Positions 1 through 8,423 of a DNA stretch of 64,000 bases are shown here, one piece after another. How positions within the stretch are numbered: position 1 is the stretch's first letter; every line of letters starts with the position of its first letter. Source of the stretch: Paenibacillus hamazuiensis. Lineage in GTDB: Bacteria; Bacillota; Bacilli; Paenibacillales; NBRC-103111. Location: positions 3,038,001-3,102,000 of the forward strand of contig NZ_JALRMO010000001.1 in the NCBI RefSeq assembly GCF_023276405.1. The letters run 5' to 3'. Both the position numbers and the translations under genes were made by a program. Below the pieces are notes generated by a model, which was not told the DNA's origin, made no database searches, and was given only the letters and a program-made list of their open reading frames with translations.

Positions 1-940
1 CTTTTTCCCGGACGTTGGTGAACAGCTTGGCGTGCGGATATCCTCCGAGAATGCCGTTATACATCAGAGCTACCGGATACTCCTCGTCCGCATACGTTAT
101 GTAGGAGCGCAGGCCCATATTGAGCTTGCCCTGATTCACATCGAGCCGCTCGACAACCTCTTTCACTTCGCTCACTTCCGGATTGGTCGACCTCAGCGCA
201 TAAGTGGCCGCCGTGCTGCGATCCGTCCGGAAATATTGCTCGATGAGCGGCGTTACTTCTTCCAGCGTCGTGCTTCCGACGATGTAAATATCGATTGGCG
301 CCGTTTTTAACCACGACTGATAATGCTCGTAGAGCGACTTTGCGTCAATTTCCTGCAGCGCTTCGATTTTGCCGAGTGGATGAAGCCGATAAGGCTCGTT
401 TTTGCACATTTCTTCAATGCAGCGTTCCGCCGCGTAGCGAATTTTGTCATTGATAATCGCTTCCAGCCGTTTCTGAAGCGTCGTTTTTTCCGAATCCACG
501 TATTTGCTGCGAAATTGTCCTTTTTCCAGGACGGGTTCGGTGAGCGTCTGTCCCAAAAATTGCAGCGCCTGCTTCAAAAGCGGTTCGTTGGATGAGACGA
601 ACCGGTCCTGAATGACGTCCATCCGGAATTGGACGATCTGGTAATCCCCGCGTTTGTAAATATCGAAGCCGAGTCCCGCTCCGTACATATCGTCGAGACG
701 CTCGCGGAACTGCTTGGTTTCGGGGTAGGCCTGCGTGCCGCGGCGGAGTACGAAAGGAATTAACGCTGTCGGCGTCACCGCTTGCTCCGCCAGCGGAAGC
801 CCGAGATATACGGAAATGGCGAAAGTTTTAAACTGATCGGTCGGCAAAACGTGAATGCGCATTTGACGGACGGTGCCGCGCTCAAATTGAATCGTTTTCA
901 ATGGCGTGTAGCTCCCTTCCTTTACAAAGGATGATACCAT
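1..940 (-). CDS. ymfF: M16-family (insulinase-like) protein, YmfF type, partial
   Basis: Reading the minus strand from ATG at 940 gives an open frame to the window edge (313 codons), so the C-terminus is missing. The product starts MVSSFVKEGSY and has the M16 fold pattern, including an LRRGT segment and the later IYIVGS strand. Where active M16 peptidases carry HxxEH, this protein reads ALIPFVLRRGT, so the zinc ligands are absent. That fits YmfF, the non-catalytic partner of YmfH in B. subtilis, a pair listed near the EF-P 5-aminopentanol modification genes. The ATG follows GGAGG by 5 bases. A terminator-like hairpin separates it from sleB upstream. Family assignment is good; its exact role is not known to me. 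Confidence 0.8.
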   Translation of the reverse strand, partial: MVSSFVKEGSYTPLKTIQFERGTVRQMRIHVLPTDQFKTFAISVYLGLPLAEQAVTPTALIPFVLRRGTQAYPETKQFRERLDDMYGAGLGFDIYKRGDYQIVQFRMDVIQDRFVSSNEPLLKQALQFLGQTLTEPVLEKGQFRSKYVDSEKTTLQKRLEAIINDKIRYAAERCIEEMCKNEPYRLHPLGKIEALQEIDAKSLYEHYQSWLKTAPIDIYIVGSTTLEEVTPLIEQYFRTDRSTAATYALRSTNPEVSEVKEVVERLDVNQGKLNMGLRSYITYADEEYPVALMYNGILGGYPHAKLFTNVREK

Positions 941-958
941 TATATTCCTCCTAAAAGA

Positions 959-995
959 GAAGAAGCAACCGCAGACGGGTTACTTCTTCAATTTT
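959..995 (-). terminator. Hairpin between sleB and the M16 gene
   Basis: On the minus strand GAAGAAGTAACC pairs with GGTTGCTTCTTC around a 7-base loop and is followed by CTCTTTT, just before the GGAGG of the gene at 940. It probably terminates or attenuates sleB transcripts. The inverted repeat also has AATTTTT on the plus-strand side. Confidence 0.6.
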
Positions 996-1000
996 TCGTA

Positions 1001-1798
1001 TTATTTGCAGAAAATGTGTTTGCCGATTCGTTTGATTTGCGGTCGGGACCAAATCCATTTCGATGTGGCCGTATCCGGGTTAAAGTAATACAGCGCTTCT
1101 CCCGTCGGGTCCCATCCGTTTAATGCGTCTCTGACCGCTTTCTTCGAAGTTTCGTTCGGCGTCAGCCAAATTTGTCCGTCGGCCACCGCTGTAAATGCGC
1201 CCGGCTGGAAAATAACGCCGGAAACCGTGTTCGGAAAGCTCGGGGATTGCACCCTGTTCAAAATAACCGCCGCCACCGCTACTTGACCGATATATGGCTC
1301 GCCACGGGCTTCTCCGTGTACGGCATTGGCCATCAAATTTAAATCCTGTTCGGATAAGCCCATTTGATTGACAGGGGTCACATTGGTCGGAGCTTCTGCC
1401 CCTGCGGCATTCCCTGCTCCGCCTCCTCCTCCGCCACCGCCACCGCCTACGACAGATGGAGGCAGGTCCGCCGCTGTCGGCTTCCAATCTTTGGTAGCCT
1501 CCCACAGCTTTAGCTTCGTTTTGTCTCCGACAACGCCGTCTACGGGCAGTCCGAATTCGGATTGAAACCATTTCACGGATCTTAGTGTTCTATATCCGAA
1601 ATCGCCGTCCACATCCCCGGTATAGAAACCCAAATGTTTAAGTCGCCCTTGAAGCTCATATACGTCTTTGCCTACGGCGCCATATCGGATATCCCAGTTC
1701 TCGAAGGTCATCTTCGAGTTCATGCTTTGCTTGAGCTGATAGCCGCCGAAAAGCAAGGTGACCACGCAAAACGTGATAATGATCAATCGTTTGTTCAT
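1001..1798 (-). CDS. sleB: Spore cortex-lytic enzyme SleB
   Basis: SleB cleaves muramic-lactam-containing cortex peptidoglycan during germination. The product (265 aa from ATG 1798, MNKRLIII) has an N-terminal membrane or signal segment (residues 3-20), a peptidoglycan-binding domain (about 35-100, with the LQGRLKHLGFYTGDVDGDFG pattern), a hinge of ten consecutive glycines, and a C-terminal Hydrolase_2 domain with the HGEARGEP motif that carries the catalytic Glu. An in-frame ATG at 1807 (MHLMNK) is an alternative start; AGGTG is 9 bases from the ATG at 1798 but only 1 from that at 1807, whereas AGGGG sits 8 bases from 1807. The usual partner gene ypeB does not follow; the next gene is the M16 homologue. 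A sigma-G-type promoter is visible upstream. Confidence 0.93.
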   Translation of the reverse strand: MNKRLIIITFCVVTLLFGGYQLKQSMNSKMTFENWDIRYGAVGKDVYELQGRLKHLGFYTGDVDGDFGYRTLRSVKWFQSEFGLPVDGVVGDKTKLKLWEATKDWKPTAADLPPSVVGGGGGGGGGGAGNAAGAEAPTNVTPVNQMGLSEQDLNLMANAVHGEARGEPYIGQVAVAAVILNRVQSPSFPNTVSGVIFQPGAFTAVADGQIWLTPNETSKKAVRDALNGWDPTGEALYYFNPDTATSKWIWSRPQIKRIGKHIFCK

Positions 1799-1846
1799 CA
1801 AGTGCATTCACCTTTCCCCTTGTTATCAACCTAACCTATTTAAGGT

Positions 1847-1876
1847 TATTATGAGAAAGGTTGAGCAGTTCTATGC
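1847..1876 (-). promoter_or_regulatory. Putative sigma-G promoter of sleB
   Basis: On the minus strand GCATA (-35, 1876-1872) and CATAATA (-10, 1853-1847) are exactly 18 bases apart, matching the sigma-G pattern GnATR-N18-CATnnTA, 50-70 bases before the sleB start. sleB of B. subtilis is a sigma-G gene, so the match is expected. Confidence 0.7.
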
Positions 1877-1886
1877 ACAGAGGTCA

Positions 1887-1953
1887 CCCCCTGCCCTCTT
1901 TAGGGGGCTTCTTCCCTCCTAAGTCCCCCAGCGGGGGGACCCATACGCTCAGG
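1887..1953 (+). repeat. Detached head segment of the dispersed hairpin element (copy A)
   Basis: The stretch 1920-1942 (TAAGTCCCCC-agcg-GGGGGACCC) resembles the head of the intact copies at 8255, 15352, 21004 and 30436. Its matching tail lies 320 bp further on, at 2263-2366, so this copy appears split. The C-rich and G-rich runs form an inverted repeat. Confidence 0.5.
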
Positions 1954-1996
1954 TGCAATGTTATCAGGTTAGGTCCAAATCTGGCCCAGGGTCATA

Positions 1997-2187
1997 AAGG
2001 AACTACAATGCGCTTTAATGGCCATTTCGACTGATTCGCCAAGAATAAAGGAACTCAGATGCGTTATTTTCCTTTTTTCCATATATTAAGCAATTTTCCG
2101 TATATTTAACGCATCTCAGTTCCTCTATTTTTCAGATTTGCTTATTTTCCCGAGAATAACGAATGTGAGATCCTCTATGTTAGTGCA
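1997..2187. repeat. Nested palindrome with GGAACT-type half-sites
   Basis: The inner arms 2050-2066 (GGAACTCAGATGCGTTA) and 2107-2123 match as inverted repeats in 16 of 17 positions around an AT-rich 40-base centre. Outer, weaker half-sites lie at 1999-2017 (GGAACTACAATGCGC) and, inverted, near 2156-2177. No ORF is present. From memory, similar GGAACT...ATGCG intergenic repeats occur in Paenibacillus genomes, but I cannot verify this here. Confidence 0.6.
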
Positions 2188-2262
2188 ACTATATACGCCG
2201 CATAACAGGTCGGTTGAATCCAAGATTCCAAGAAAACGAGTTAACTTGACAACATTGTGCTA

Positions 2263-2366
2263 AGGCGCCCTGGCCCCGCCCGTTAGCGGGGGTGCGCGCT
2301 GCTAGGTCGCGTTCGTCCTGCCATCGTTTTGCTGACGCAAACCGCTCGCAGGACACGCATGACTTT
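2263..2366 (+). repeat. Tail segment of the dispersed hairpin element (copy A)
   Basis: It contains GGCGCCCTGG-CCCGCC, CGCTGCTAGGTCGCGTT and a hairpin at 2315-2354 whose arms begin GTCCTGC and end GCAGGAC, with loop TGAC and then ACGC. This is the order seen in copies C, D and E. The arm sequence is unlike the other copies, yet the pairing is kept. Confidence 0.65.
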
Positions 2367-2444
2367 TGCGGGTGTATCTAATAACCCGGTTCGTCTGGGT
2401 CCGGGATACGGCAATGACCATTGCAGGCTGCACCTGTACAGAAA

Positions 2445-2515
2445 ATCGAGTAGGCCCATGAATGAATTCATGGGCCTCTCACAGAACCGGACGTGCGGGT
2501 CATCGCATCCGGCTC
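2445..2515 (-). ncRNA. Intron domains V and VI
   Basis: Domain V (2515-2484, minus) is a 32-base hairpin opening GAGCCGGATGCG and closing CACGTCCGGTTC, with the AGC triad position conserved. Domain VI follows as AGGCCCATGAAT paired with ATTCATGGGCCT, and then ACTCGAT to the 3' splice site. These two domains form the catalytic core and the branch helix of the ribozyme; their integrity suggests the intron can splice. Confidence 0.82.
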
Positions 2516-2523
2516 CTCCGCGC

Positions 2524-3849
2524 TTATCCCCGCTGGGGATGATGTTCATTATAGATGTCTACGAGAAAAACGAGACCTCTTTCTCTGAACCAATCGTTTG
2601 GCATTGCAACACTGGCTGGCTTGGATAGCGAGCTTCTCCATGCGAACATACGCATCTTGGGAAGCTCTCCCCTCCACTTATTCTTTCTTAGTGCCCTGTA
2701 GAAGTTCTTCGGCTTTTTCCAGCTCCGCAACTGTACCATCCGGAGCCTTCTCCTTATCCATGCATCGTACTCTCTCATCAGACTTCCTACGTTGCCCCAG
2801 CCAAAATAGCTACCCCATCCACGTAAATATGGATTCAACTTCTTTCGGATCAGCTGTTCCACATTCACCGTTTGGTTCCGCCGCGTAATTGCTTTCACGC
2901 GTTCTTTAAATTTCTGTTTGGCTTTCGAGGATGGAGTAACCCAAAATCCCGGTTTAAACTCATGACCTAGGAACATAAAGGACTGTTCCAAGTTGTTCAC
3001 GATCTTGGTTTTCTCCGGGTGTACTTTGAGCCCAAGCTCTTGTTCCAGTAGACGAATAACACCTTGGAGTACCCTCTCTGCCCCCTTTTGGGATTTGCAG
3101 CAGATCACAAAATCATCGGCGTACCGTGTTATACGGTGCTTCCGTTCAGTCATGAGCTTATCCAGCGGGTTTAGGTAGATATTCGCCAAAAGCGGACTAA
3201 TAACCCCACCCTGTGGACTTCCTTGCTCGTTCAGGTGAAAACTTCCGTTCTCCATGACTCCGGACTTTAAGAAGCTTTCTATGAGCTTTAGGACACTACC
3301 ATCCACCACTTCTTCCTTGACGGCCTTAAGCAACTTGTCATGTGGAATGAGATCGAAATACGATTTCAGGTCGGCGTCGATCACATAAACGTATCCATCC
3401 ATGAGATCTTTCCGAATGTTCTCCAGCGCCATGTGTGCACTGCGTCCCGGGCGAAACCCAAAACTACACTCCATAAATGTCGCCTCGTAAATCGGTTCGA
3501 GGATTCGGCGGGTCGCCGCCTGTACTACGCGATCGCGAATTGCGGGTATCCCGAGCGGCCTTTGACCCCCATTTTCCTTGGAAATGTACATGCGCCTGAC
3601 CGGCATCGGCTTGTATGCCTTCGCCCGCAGCTCCTGCTGAAGCGTTCTTAAGTTACGCTCCAGTTCACTCTCGAATACCTTTATGGTCACTCCGTCTACT
3701 CCCGCTGCTCCCCGGTTGCGCTTGACCTCCCGGAATGCCTCCTCAAGGTTCGGCATCGCCCATATCTTGTCGATGAGGCTGTGCCATCTGCGTTTTCTCG
3801 GGACTTCTACTCCCTCACGAAAGCCTACCTCTCCTTTTCCTTCCTTCAT
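2524..3849 (-). CDS. ltrA: Group II intron-encoded reverse transcriptase/maturase
   Basis: This 441-aa protein is the multifunctional intron-encoded protein that helps splicing and copies the intron into new sites. The reverse-transcriptase domain spans about 25-310, with RPLGIPAIRDRVVQ, FGFRPGRSAHMAL, QGSPQGGVISPLLANIYL and the catalytic YADD near residue 242. The maturase (X) domain follows (LNPYLRGWGSYF, WIRRRLRMVQLRSWKKP). The protein ends about 15 residues after the last conserved segment with no HNH endonuclease, as expected for class C. The reading frame is intact. A purine-rich AAGGAA lies about 10 bases before the ATG. It sits inside the intron RNA and is therefore likely expressed from read-through of ftsK transcription. 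Confidence 0.93.
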   Translation of the reverse strand: MKEGKGEVGFREGVEVPRKRRWHSLIDKIWAMPNLEEAFREVKRNRGAAGVDGVTIKVFESELERNLRTLQQELRAKAYKPMPVRRMYISKENGGQRPLGIPAIRDRVVQAATRRILEPIYEATFMECSFGFRPGRSAHMALENIRKDLMDGYVYVIDADLKSYFDLIPHDKLLKAVKEEVVDGSVLKLIESFLKSGVMENGSFHLNEQGSPQGGVISPLLANIYLNPLDKLMTERKHRITRYADDFVICCKSQKGAERVLQGVIRLLEQELGLKVHPEKTKIVNNLEQSFMFLGHEFKPGFWVTPSSKAKQKFKERVKAITRRNQTVNVEQLIRKKLNPYLRGWGSYFGWGNVGSLMREYDAWIRRRLRMVQLRSWKKPKNFYRALRKNKWRGELPKMRMFAWRSSLSKPASVAMPNDWFRERGLVFLVDIYNEHHPQRG

Positions 3850-4499
3850 GTCTCGTGTTCCTTCCCTTTCAGTTTCCGGACGTATAGCTAATCTTTCAGC
3901 CTTTCCGGTTCCCCTTCGGTACTCCGCCCCAGACGGCCTACCCTTTTGTTCAGCCCCGGCTCTTCGCTCTTCTTGGCTCCCCGGCTTCTGTCTGGCACAT
4001 GACGGCTTCCTAGGTGGTTATGCTTTTCTTCCACGGTTCCGGGCTTCGCACCAAGTCTTTGCCTTTTGGGTCTAAGCTTGCACCGACAACGTTGGTGTCG
4101 GTTCACTTGCCATTGCGGCTTTTCCGGCAAGCTTTCTCACTACTATCCCTTCGTATGACTGCTCACCATCCATCATTCTGTCTTAGCCCTATAAGCCTTG
4201 AAAAGAGTTTACCGCTATGCGGAAGACGATAAGCCCTCCTTGGGTCACGTCATCGTCTTTCCCCCGAATCCAGTCCTCCTAACTTTCGAAGCCTATGGTG
4301 GTATAGGACGTCCCCTTCTCTTGCAGGGTTATCCGGCTTCGCCAGCCAACATGGTTCATGCCGCCTGTTCCGGGTTTTGCCTTCTGATCCTCCGCACCCT
4401 CCCTTACGGCCAGAGCACTACCAGTCGGCTATGCGCTTCCGCCACCCCGCGGTGCGCTCGGGACTTTCACCCGTTAGTACGATGCGCTGCCAAGCGCAC

Positions 4500-4536
4500 A
4501 AGAACACTTCTCCGCCCTTTAACGGAAAGTGTTCTT
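4500..4536 (-). terminator. ftsK terminator hairpin interrupted by the intron
   Basis: On the minus strand AAGAACACTTTCCG pairs with CGGAGAAGTGTTCTT around TTAAAGGG, 37 bases after the ftsK stop. The T-run that should follow is cut: TT lies before the intron and TTTTC after it (2446-2441). Joining the exons restores a normal intrinsic terminator. Confidence 0.85.
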
Positions 4537-4572
4537 CATATTGAGCTGTTTCGTACTTCGGTCCCTCAATGA

Positions 4573-7119
4573 CTATGAGCTTAAACGGTTCTGCTGATAC
4601 TGCTCGAGGGTGACGAGCACCTCGCGCGGTTTGCTGCCCTCGTAAGGGCCGACGATGCCTCTGGCTTCCATCGTATCGATCAAGCGGGCCGCTCGGGTGT
4701 AGCCCACGCGCATGCGCCGCTGGAGAAGCGAGACGGACGCCTGCTTCGCTTCCAAAATGATTTGGACCGCCTGGTCGTACAATTCGTCTTCGAATTGCTC
4801 CGTTTCCGCGGATTGCTCTTCCACCTGCGGAACCATATCTTCCACGTAGGTGGCTTGACCTTGGTTTTTCCAATAATTCACCACGGTCTCAACCTCTTGG
4901 TCGGACAAAAACGCCCCTTGCACGCGAATCGGCTTGGAAGCCCCCATCGGCAGGTACAGCATGTCCCCGCGGCCAAGCAGTTTTTCCGCACCGACCATAT
5001 CGAGAATCGTTCGCGAGTCGACCTGCGACGATACGCCGAATGCGATTCGCGACGGGATGTTCGCTTTGATCACACCCGTGATGACGTCGACGGACGGTCG
5101 CTGAGTCGCAATGATCAAGTGAATGCCTGCAGCACGAGCCATTTGTGCCAGGCGGCAAATGGAATCCTCAACATCGCCGGCAGCGACCATCATCAGGTCG
5201 GCGAGCTCGTCCACGATGACGACGATGAACGGAAGCGGCTCTCCGGAGCCCGTTTCCTTTAGCATCGTGTTGTAGCCTTCAATGTTACGCGTGCCGCTTT
5301 TGGAAAACAGCTCGTACCGTTTCTCCATCTCGACGACAACTTTTTTCAAGGCGAGCGATGCTCTGCGCGGGTCGGTAACGACAGGAGCAAGCAAATGCGG
5401 TATGCCGTTGTACACGTTAAGCTCGACCATTTTAGGGTCGATCATCAGAAACTTGACTTCATCCGGCCGGGCCTTGAACAAAATGCTCGTGATGATCCCG
5501 TTGATGCATACGGATTTGCCGGAACCGGTCGCGCCGGCTACGAGCATATGCGGCATTCTCGCCAGGTTGCCGACGATCACCTGACCGGAAATGTCGCGGC
5601 CGAACGAGATCGACAGCTTCGAGCCGGCATCCTGGAAAGCCGGACTTTCCATCACCTCGCGCATCGTGACGACGGATACCTCGGAGTTCGGCACTTCGAT
5701 GCCGATTGCGGATTTGCCCGGAATCGGCGCCTCCATTCGAATGTCCTTTGCGGCAAGCGCAAGCGCAATGTCGTCCGTCAGGCTGACGATCCGGCTCACC
5801 TTCACGCCGACGTCCGGCTGGATCTCAAAGCGCGTCACCGCCGGGCCTCTGACAACTTCAAGCACTTTCGCGCGGACGCCGAAGCTTTCGAGCGTAGCCT
5901 CCAGCTTGCGCGCTACCGCCTTATAATCAAGCGATTCGGAACCTTTCCCGTTTGCGGGCCGGGCCAGCAAGCTGAGCGGAGGCAGCTCGTAAGGAATATC
6001 AGCCGGTTTGTCCGACATCGCAAATTCAACATGAACCTGCTCCTCTGCGCTGTCCTTCTTTGCAGGAGTTGGAGCGGATACGGGCGAAGGTGCGGGTGGT
6101 GCGGATGAAGCAACCACCGTCTTCTCCTCCTGCTTAACTTGTTCCTGAAAGTCTCGAATTACAGGGATATGCGGGTCTTCTTTCCCATCGTTCAGCGGCT
6201 CATCATCGTATGCGTCGTAAACCTTAACCGATTCATCCGCAGCCGGCTCAGCCTGTTCCTTCATCCCGATTTGCTCTTCTTCGCTTTCCACATTTTTACG
6301 TGACGACTTTTTCTTGTTCAGCTTTTCCTGGGTCGGGTTCAGCAGCTCGAGAAAAAGCGGTTTCTTTTTGCCCGTCCGCTTCGGTTCCGGTTTGTAGCTT
6401 TCTTCGTCGAATTCTTCATCTTCGAATATGTAATTTTCCGCAGCCGCAGGCTTCGGTTTTTTGACGGGAGCCGGCGCCTTTTTCGGCTGCTGCTTCCAGC
6501 TCTTAATGAGCTTGGCCAGCGAAGAGTCGGACCAGGACAATCGTCCCCGCAGCTTGCTTCCCAGTTCGATATACGAAATCCCGGTCACAAGCGTAAATCC
6601 GACGATAAATAACGTATATTGAAGCAGCCTTGCCCCCCAATTGTCGAACAAAAAATAAAGCACGCTGTAAAGCAGCGCCCCGATCATGCCGCCGCCGACT
6701 TCGTGGGTTAAAATGTCGCGGGCCTTGTCCGACGAATTAAATCCGTTCACCATGCTGCTCCACGTATCGCTGATAATGCGTCCGGCCGTGTAGTCTCCCT
6801 TCGGATACAGCATCCCGAAAAGGTTGATATGGCTCATGATCAAAAGACCGCATACAAACAGCAGCACGCCGAATTTCCTCGTAGACCGCCAAGTCGGCCA
6901 CTCTCTTTTCATCATGACATACAAGCCTACGAATATAAAAATAAGCGGGATGACAAAATCCCACGTGCCGATCAGAAAACGGAACAAGTATGTCAGCGAC
7001 CTGGCCACGGAGCCTTCCCGCGACAGCGCGATGACCGAAAAAATCAAGATGAGGATTCCGTAAAGCTCATATTTTAAAGTCGCTTTCAGGGCATTGCTCT
7101 TCTTCCTCGCCTTTGCCAA
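4573..7119 (-). CDS. ftsK: DNA translocase FtsK/SpoIIIE
   Basis: This ATP-driven pump moves chromosomal DNA through the division or sporulation septum. The 848-aa product has four or five N-terminal membrane segments (about 15-185), a charged Lys/Glu/Pro-rich linker (about 205-380) and the RecA-like motor with Walker A GATGSGKS near residue 525 and a DELADLMM Walker B. The C-terminal gamma winged helix (about 775-840) recognises orienting DNA sequences. The start is TTG at 7119, preceded by GGTGG; no ATG is nearby in frame. It stands where spoIIIE is in B. subtilis, after tepA-ylzJ. An inverted repeat with a promoter-like loop covers its ribosome site, and a group IIC intron has split its terminator. 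Confidence 0.95.
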   Translation of the reverse strand: MAKARKKSNALKATLKYELYGILILIFSVIALSREGSVARSLTYLFRFLIGTWDFVIPLIFIFVGLYVMMKREWPTWRSTRKFGVLLFVCGLLIMSHINLFGMLYPKGDYTAGRIISDTWSSMVNGFNSSDKARDILTHEVGGGMIGALLYSVLYFLFDNWGARLLQYTLFIVGFTLVTGISYIELGSKLRGRLSWSDSSLAKLIKSWKQQPKKAPAPVKKPKPAAAENYIFEDEEFDEESYKPEPKRTGKKKPLFLELLNPTQEKLNKKKSSRKNVESEEEQIGMKEQAEPAADESVKVYDAYDDEPLNDGKEDPHIPVIRDFQEQVKQEEKTVVASSAPPAPSPVSAPTPAKKDSAEEQVHVEFAMSDKPADIPYELPPLSLLARPANGKGSESLDYKAVARKLEATLESFGVRAKVLEVVRGPAVTRFEIQPDVGVKVSRIVSLTDDIALALAAKDIRMEAPIPGKSAIGIEVPNSEVSVVTMREVMESPAFQDAGSKLSISFGRDISGQVIVGNLARMPHMLVAGATGSGKSVCINGIITSILFKARPDEVKFLMIDPKMVELNVYNGIPHLLAPVVTDPRRASLALKKVVVEMEKRYELFSKSGTRNIEGYNTMLKETGSGEPLPFIVVIVDELADLMMVAAGDVEDSICRLAQMARAAGIHLIIATQRPSVDVITGVIKANIPSRIAFGVSSQVDSRTILDMVGAEKLLGRGDMLYLPMGASKPIRVQGAFLSDQEVETVVNYWKNQGQATYVEDMVPQVEEQSAETEQFEDELYDQAVQIILEAKQASVSLLQRRMRVGYTRAARLIDTMEARGIVGPYEGSKPREVLVTLEQYQQNRLSS

Positions 7120-7126
7120 AACAATC

Positions 7127-7162
7127 CACCCCCAAGTGTTGATTATATCACACCTGGGGGTG
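7127..7162 (-). promoter_or_regulatory. Inverted repeat with a -10 box in its loop, overlapping the ftsK ribosome site
   Basis: Arms 7127-7139 and 7150-7162 are 13-base inverted repeats (12 of 13 matching: CACCCCCAGGTGT and ACACTTGGGGGTG on the minus strand). The loop holds TATAAT (7147-7142) preceded by TGA, an extended -10 form. A TTGTTT lies 21 bases upstream of the -10, too far for a normal -35. The downstream arm, GGGGGTGG, is also the Shine-Dalgarno region of ftsK. It may be an operator or a translation-blocking hairpin. Confidence 0.5.
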
Positions 7163-7213
7163 AAGCTTAAACAATTCCCAAAAGGTCCGAAAGTTTCGAA
7201 AGTTCCACGGTGC

Positions 7214-7441
7214 TTACCGCAAAACCGGCTGAAATTCGATCAGCTTGCCCGGAGCGTATTGAGGGTTCAAATAATCCTGCAATTCACAGCTTAATATTCG
7301 AACAATCGAGGCTTGGCGTTCATTGATGGCTTGAACCTGCATATGTACGCCGTTCAGCGTAATTTCGAAGTAAGACGGTTCCTCCTGCTTATCAAAACCT
7401 TCCATGACGATGTCCATCGGCATCGGCGTGTAAAAAATCAT
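7214..7441 (-). CDS. ylzJ: YlzJ-like protein
   Basis: A 75-aa protein beginning [17 protein letters not shown], the signature opening of the YlzJ family found between tepA and spoIIIE in Bacilli. It has no membrane segment or catalytic motif that I recognise, and its function is unknown. Its ATG overlaps the tepA stop by four bases (ATGA), so translation is probably coupled to tepA. The length matches the family. Confidence 0.85.
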   Translation of the reverse strand: MIFYTPMPMDIVMEGFDKQEEPSYFEITLNGVHMQVQAINERQASIVRILSCELQDYLNPQYAPGKLIEFQPVLR

Positions 7442-8178
7442 TGCACCATCCCCCCGCTTTTCATCGATCTTCTTTCCTCGATGCGGCGGTTCAATTCCTT
7501 CATCGCGTCGCCGAGTCCTCCAATGCCGTCGATCAGGCCGTACCGTACGGCATCCGAGCCGATGACAGTCGTTCCGATATCCCGGGTAAGCTCCCCCGTT
7601 TTGAACATCAGCTCTTTAAACTTCTCTTCCGCCACCCTCGAATGGCGCGTTACAAAACGGATAACGCGTTCCTGCATTTTGTCCAAATATTCGAACGTTT
7701 GCGGAACGCCGATGACAAGCCCGTTCAATCGAATCGGGTGTATCGTCATCGTCGCCGTTTCGGCTATGAGGGAATAGTTGGCCGATACGGCAATCGGCAC
7801 ACCGATGCTATGCCCTCCTCCGAGCACGAGCGCAACCGTCGGCTTGGACAGCGAAGCGATCATTTCGGCGATGGCGAGTCCCGCTTCCACATCTCCGCCG
7901 ACCGTATTTAACACGACGAGCACCCCTTCTATTTTGGGGTTTTGCTCGGCGGCAACGAGCTGCGGAATCAGATGCTCGTATTTGGTTGTTTTATTTTGAG
8001 GGGGTAAAATCAAATGGCCTTCGACTTGCCCGATAATCGACATGCAGTAAATGTTCGATTCGCCGGAAGTCGGCGTATTCGTCTGGCCCAGCTGCTGAAT
8101 CGTATCTACGGTCGTACTGCGCTTATCATCCTGCTGAGGCATTTGCGGGTCTTGCTGTTTTGTTGTCAAATCTGTCAT
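7438..8178 (-). CDS. tepA: ClpP-like protease TepA (translocation-enhancing protein)
   Basis: A cytosolic ClpP-class serine protease family member, linked in B. subtilis to protein secretion and to degradation of SASPs in spores. The 246-aa product has a disordered Gln/Asp/Thr-rich N-terminus (1-40) and then the ClpP fold (about 43-235). Serine 124 lies in GGGHSIGVP, histidine 147 in TMTIHPIR, and [12 protein letters not shown] forms the strand and oxyanion region. GGGAGG precedes the ATG by 8 bases. It is followed by ylzJ with a 4-base overlap. A promoter-like sequence lies upstream of repeat copy B, so that repeat may be in the 5' untranslated region. Confidence 0.92.
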   Translation of the reverse strand: MTDLTTKQQDPQMPQQDDKRSTTVDTIQQLGQTNTPTSGESNIYCMSIIGQVEGHLILPPQNKTTKYEHLIPQLVAAEQNPKIEGVLVVLNTVGGDVEAGLAIAEMIASLSKPTVALVLGGGHSIGVPIAVSANYSLIAETATMTIHPIRLNGLVIGVPQTFEYLDKMQERVIRFVTRHSRVAEEKFKELMFKTGELTRDIGTTVIGSDAVRYGLIDGIGGLGDAMKELNRRIEERRSMKSGGMVQ

Positions 8179-8254
8179 GGTGTCATCCTCCCGTCCTTGG
8201 TCACTCCCATAGTATGGATTGGCGAGTGAAATTTATTCTTTGTTTGACGGATGT

Positions 8255-8381
8255 CCGCCCCCCTAAATCCCCCCATCGGGGGACCCCAGGCCGTTGGCGG
8301 ACGTGCGTGCCCTCGTGCCCGCGGTTGTCCGGCACGATTCGGCTGACGCCGAATTGGTGCAGGACACGCTAAACTGTACTG
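8255..8381 (+). repeat. Dispersed hairpin element, copy B (short form)
   Basis: It holds a head (CCCCCCTAAATCCCCCC-atc-GGGGGACCCCAGG) and one long hairpin at 8327-8365 whose arms start GTCCGGCAC and end GTGCAGGAC around the loop TGAC, then ACGCTAAACTG. Compared with copies C, D and E it lacks one hairpin unit. An extra pair GTCCGCC/GGCGGAC (8254 and 8296) encloses the head. It lies between the rnjB terminator and tepA. Confidence 0.75.
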
Positions 8382-8390
8382 CTTATAGTC

Positions 8391-8420
8391 TCTATACTTT
8401 CCTAAACCATACTTTTCCAA
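8391..8420 (-). promoter_or_regulatory. Putative sigma-A promoter for tepA-ylzJ
   Basis: TTGGAA (8420-8415) and TATAGA (8396-8391) on the minus strand are 18 bases apart, just after the rnjB terminator. A transcript from here would carry repeat copy B in its leader of roughly 200 bases. Confidence 0.45.
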
Positions 8421-8423
8421 CAC

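Larger units (their letters stand above)
2445..4499 (-). mobile_element. Group IIC (bacterial class C) self-splicing intron
   Basis: The intron RNA runs on the minus strand from GTGCG at 4499 to CTACTCGAT ending at 2445, about 2.05 kb. It consists of a 5' ribozyme region (4499-3850), a maturase ORF (3849-2524) and 3' domains V and VI. The 5' region has the group IIC style GGGTGAAAGTCCCGA. Class C is supported by the size, a maturase without an endonuclease domain, and the insertion site: directly after a terminator hairpin, in the middle of its T-tract. Exon bases are TTCTT on the 5' side and TTTC on the 3' side. It lies in the sense orientation downstream of ftsK. The 3' end could be 2446 instead of 2445. 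Confidence 0.88.

Noticed and set aside
3888-4130. Small frame in the 5' part of the intron
   Set aside because: This is structured ribozyme RNA (domains I-III); no codon pattern or ribosome site supports translation.
4418-4873. Minus-strand 151-codon frame between ftsK and the intron
   Set aside because: It overlaps the ftsK C-terminus in another frame and crosses the intron boundary; no ribosome site.
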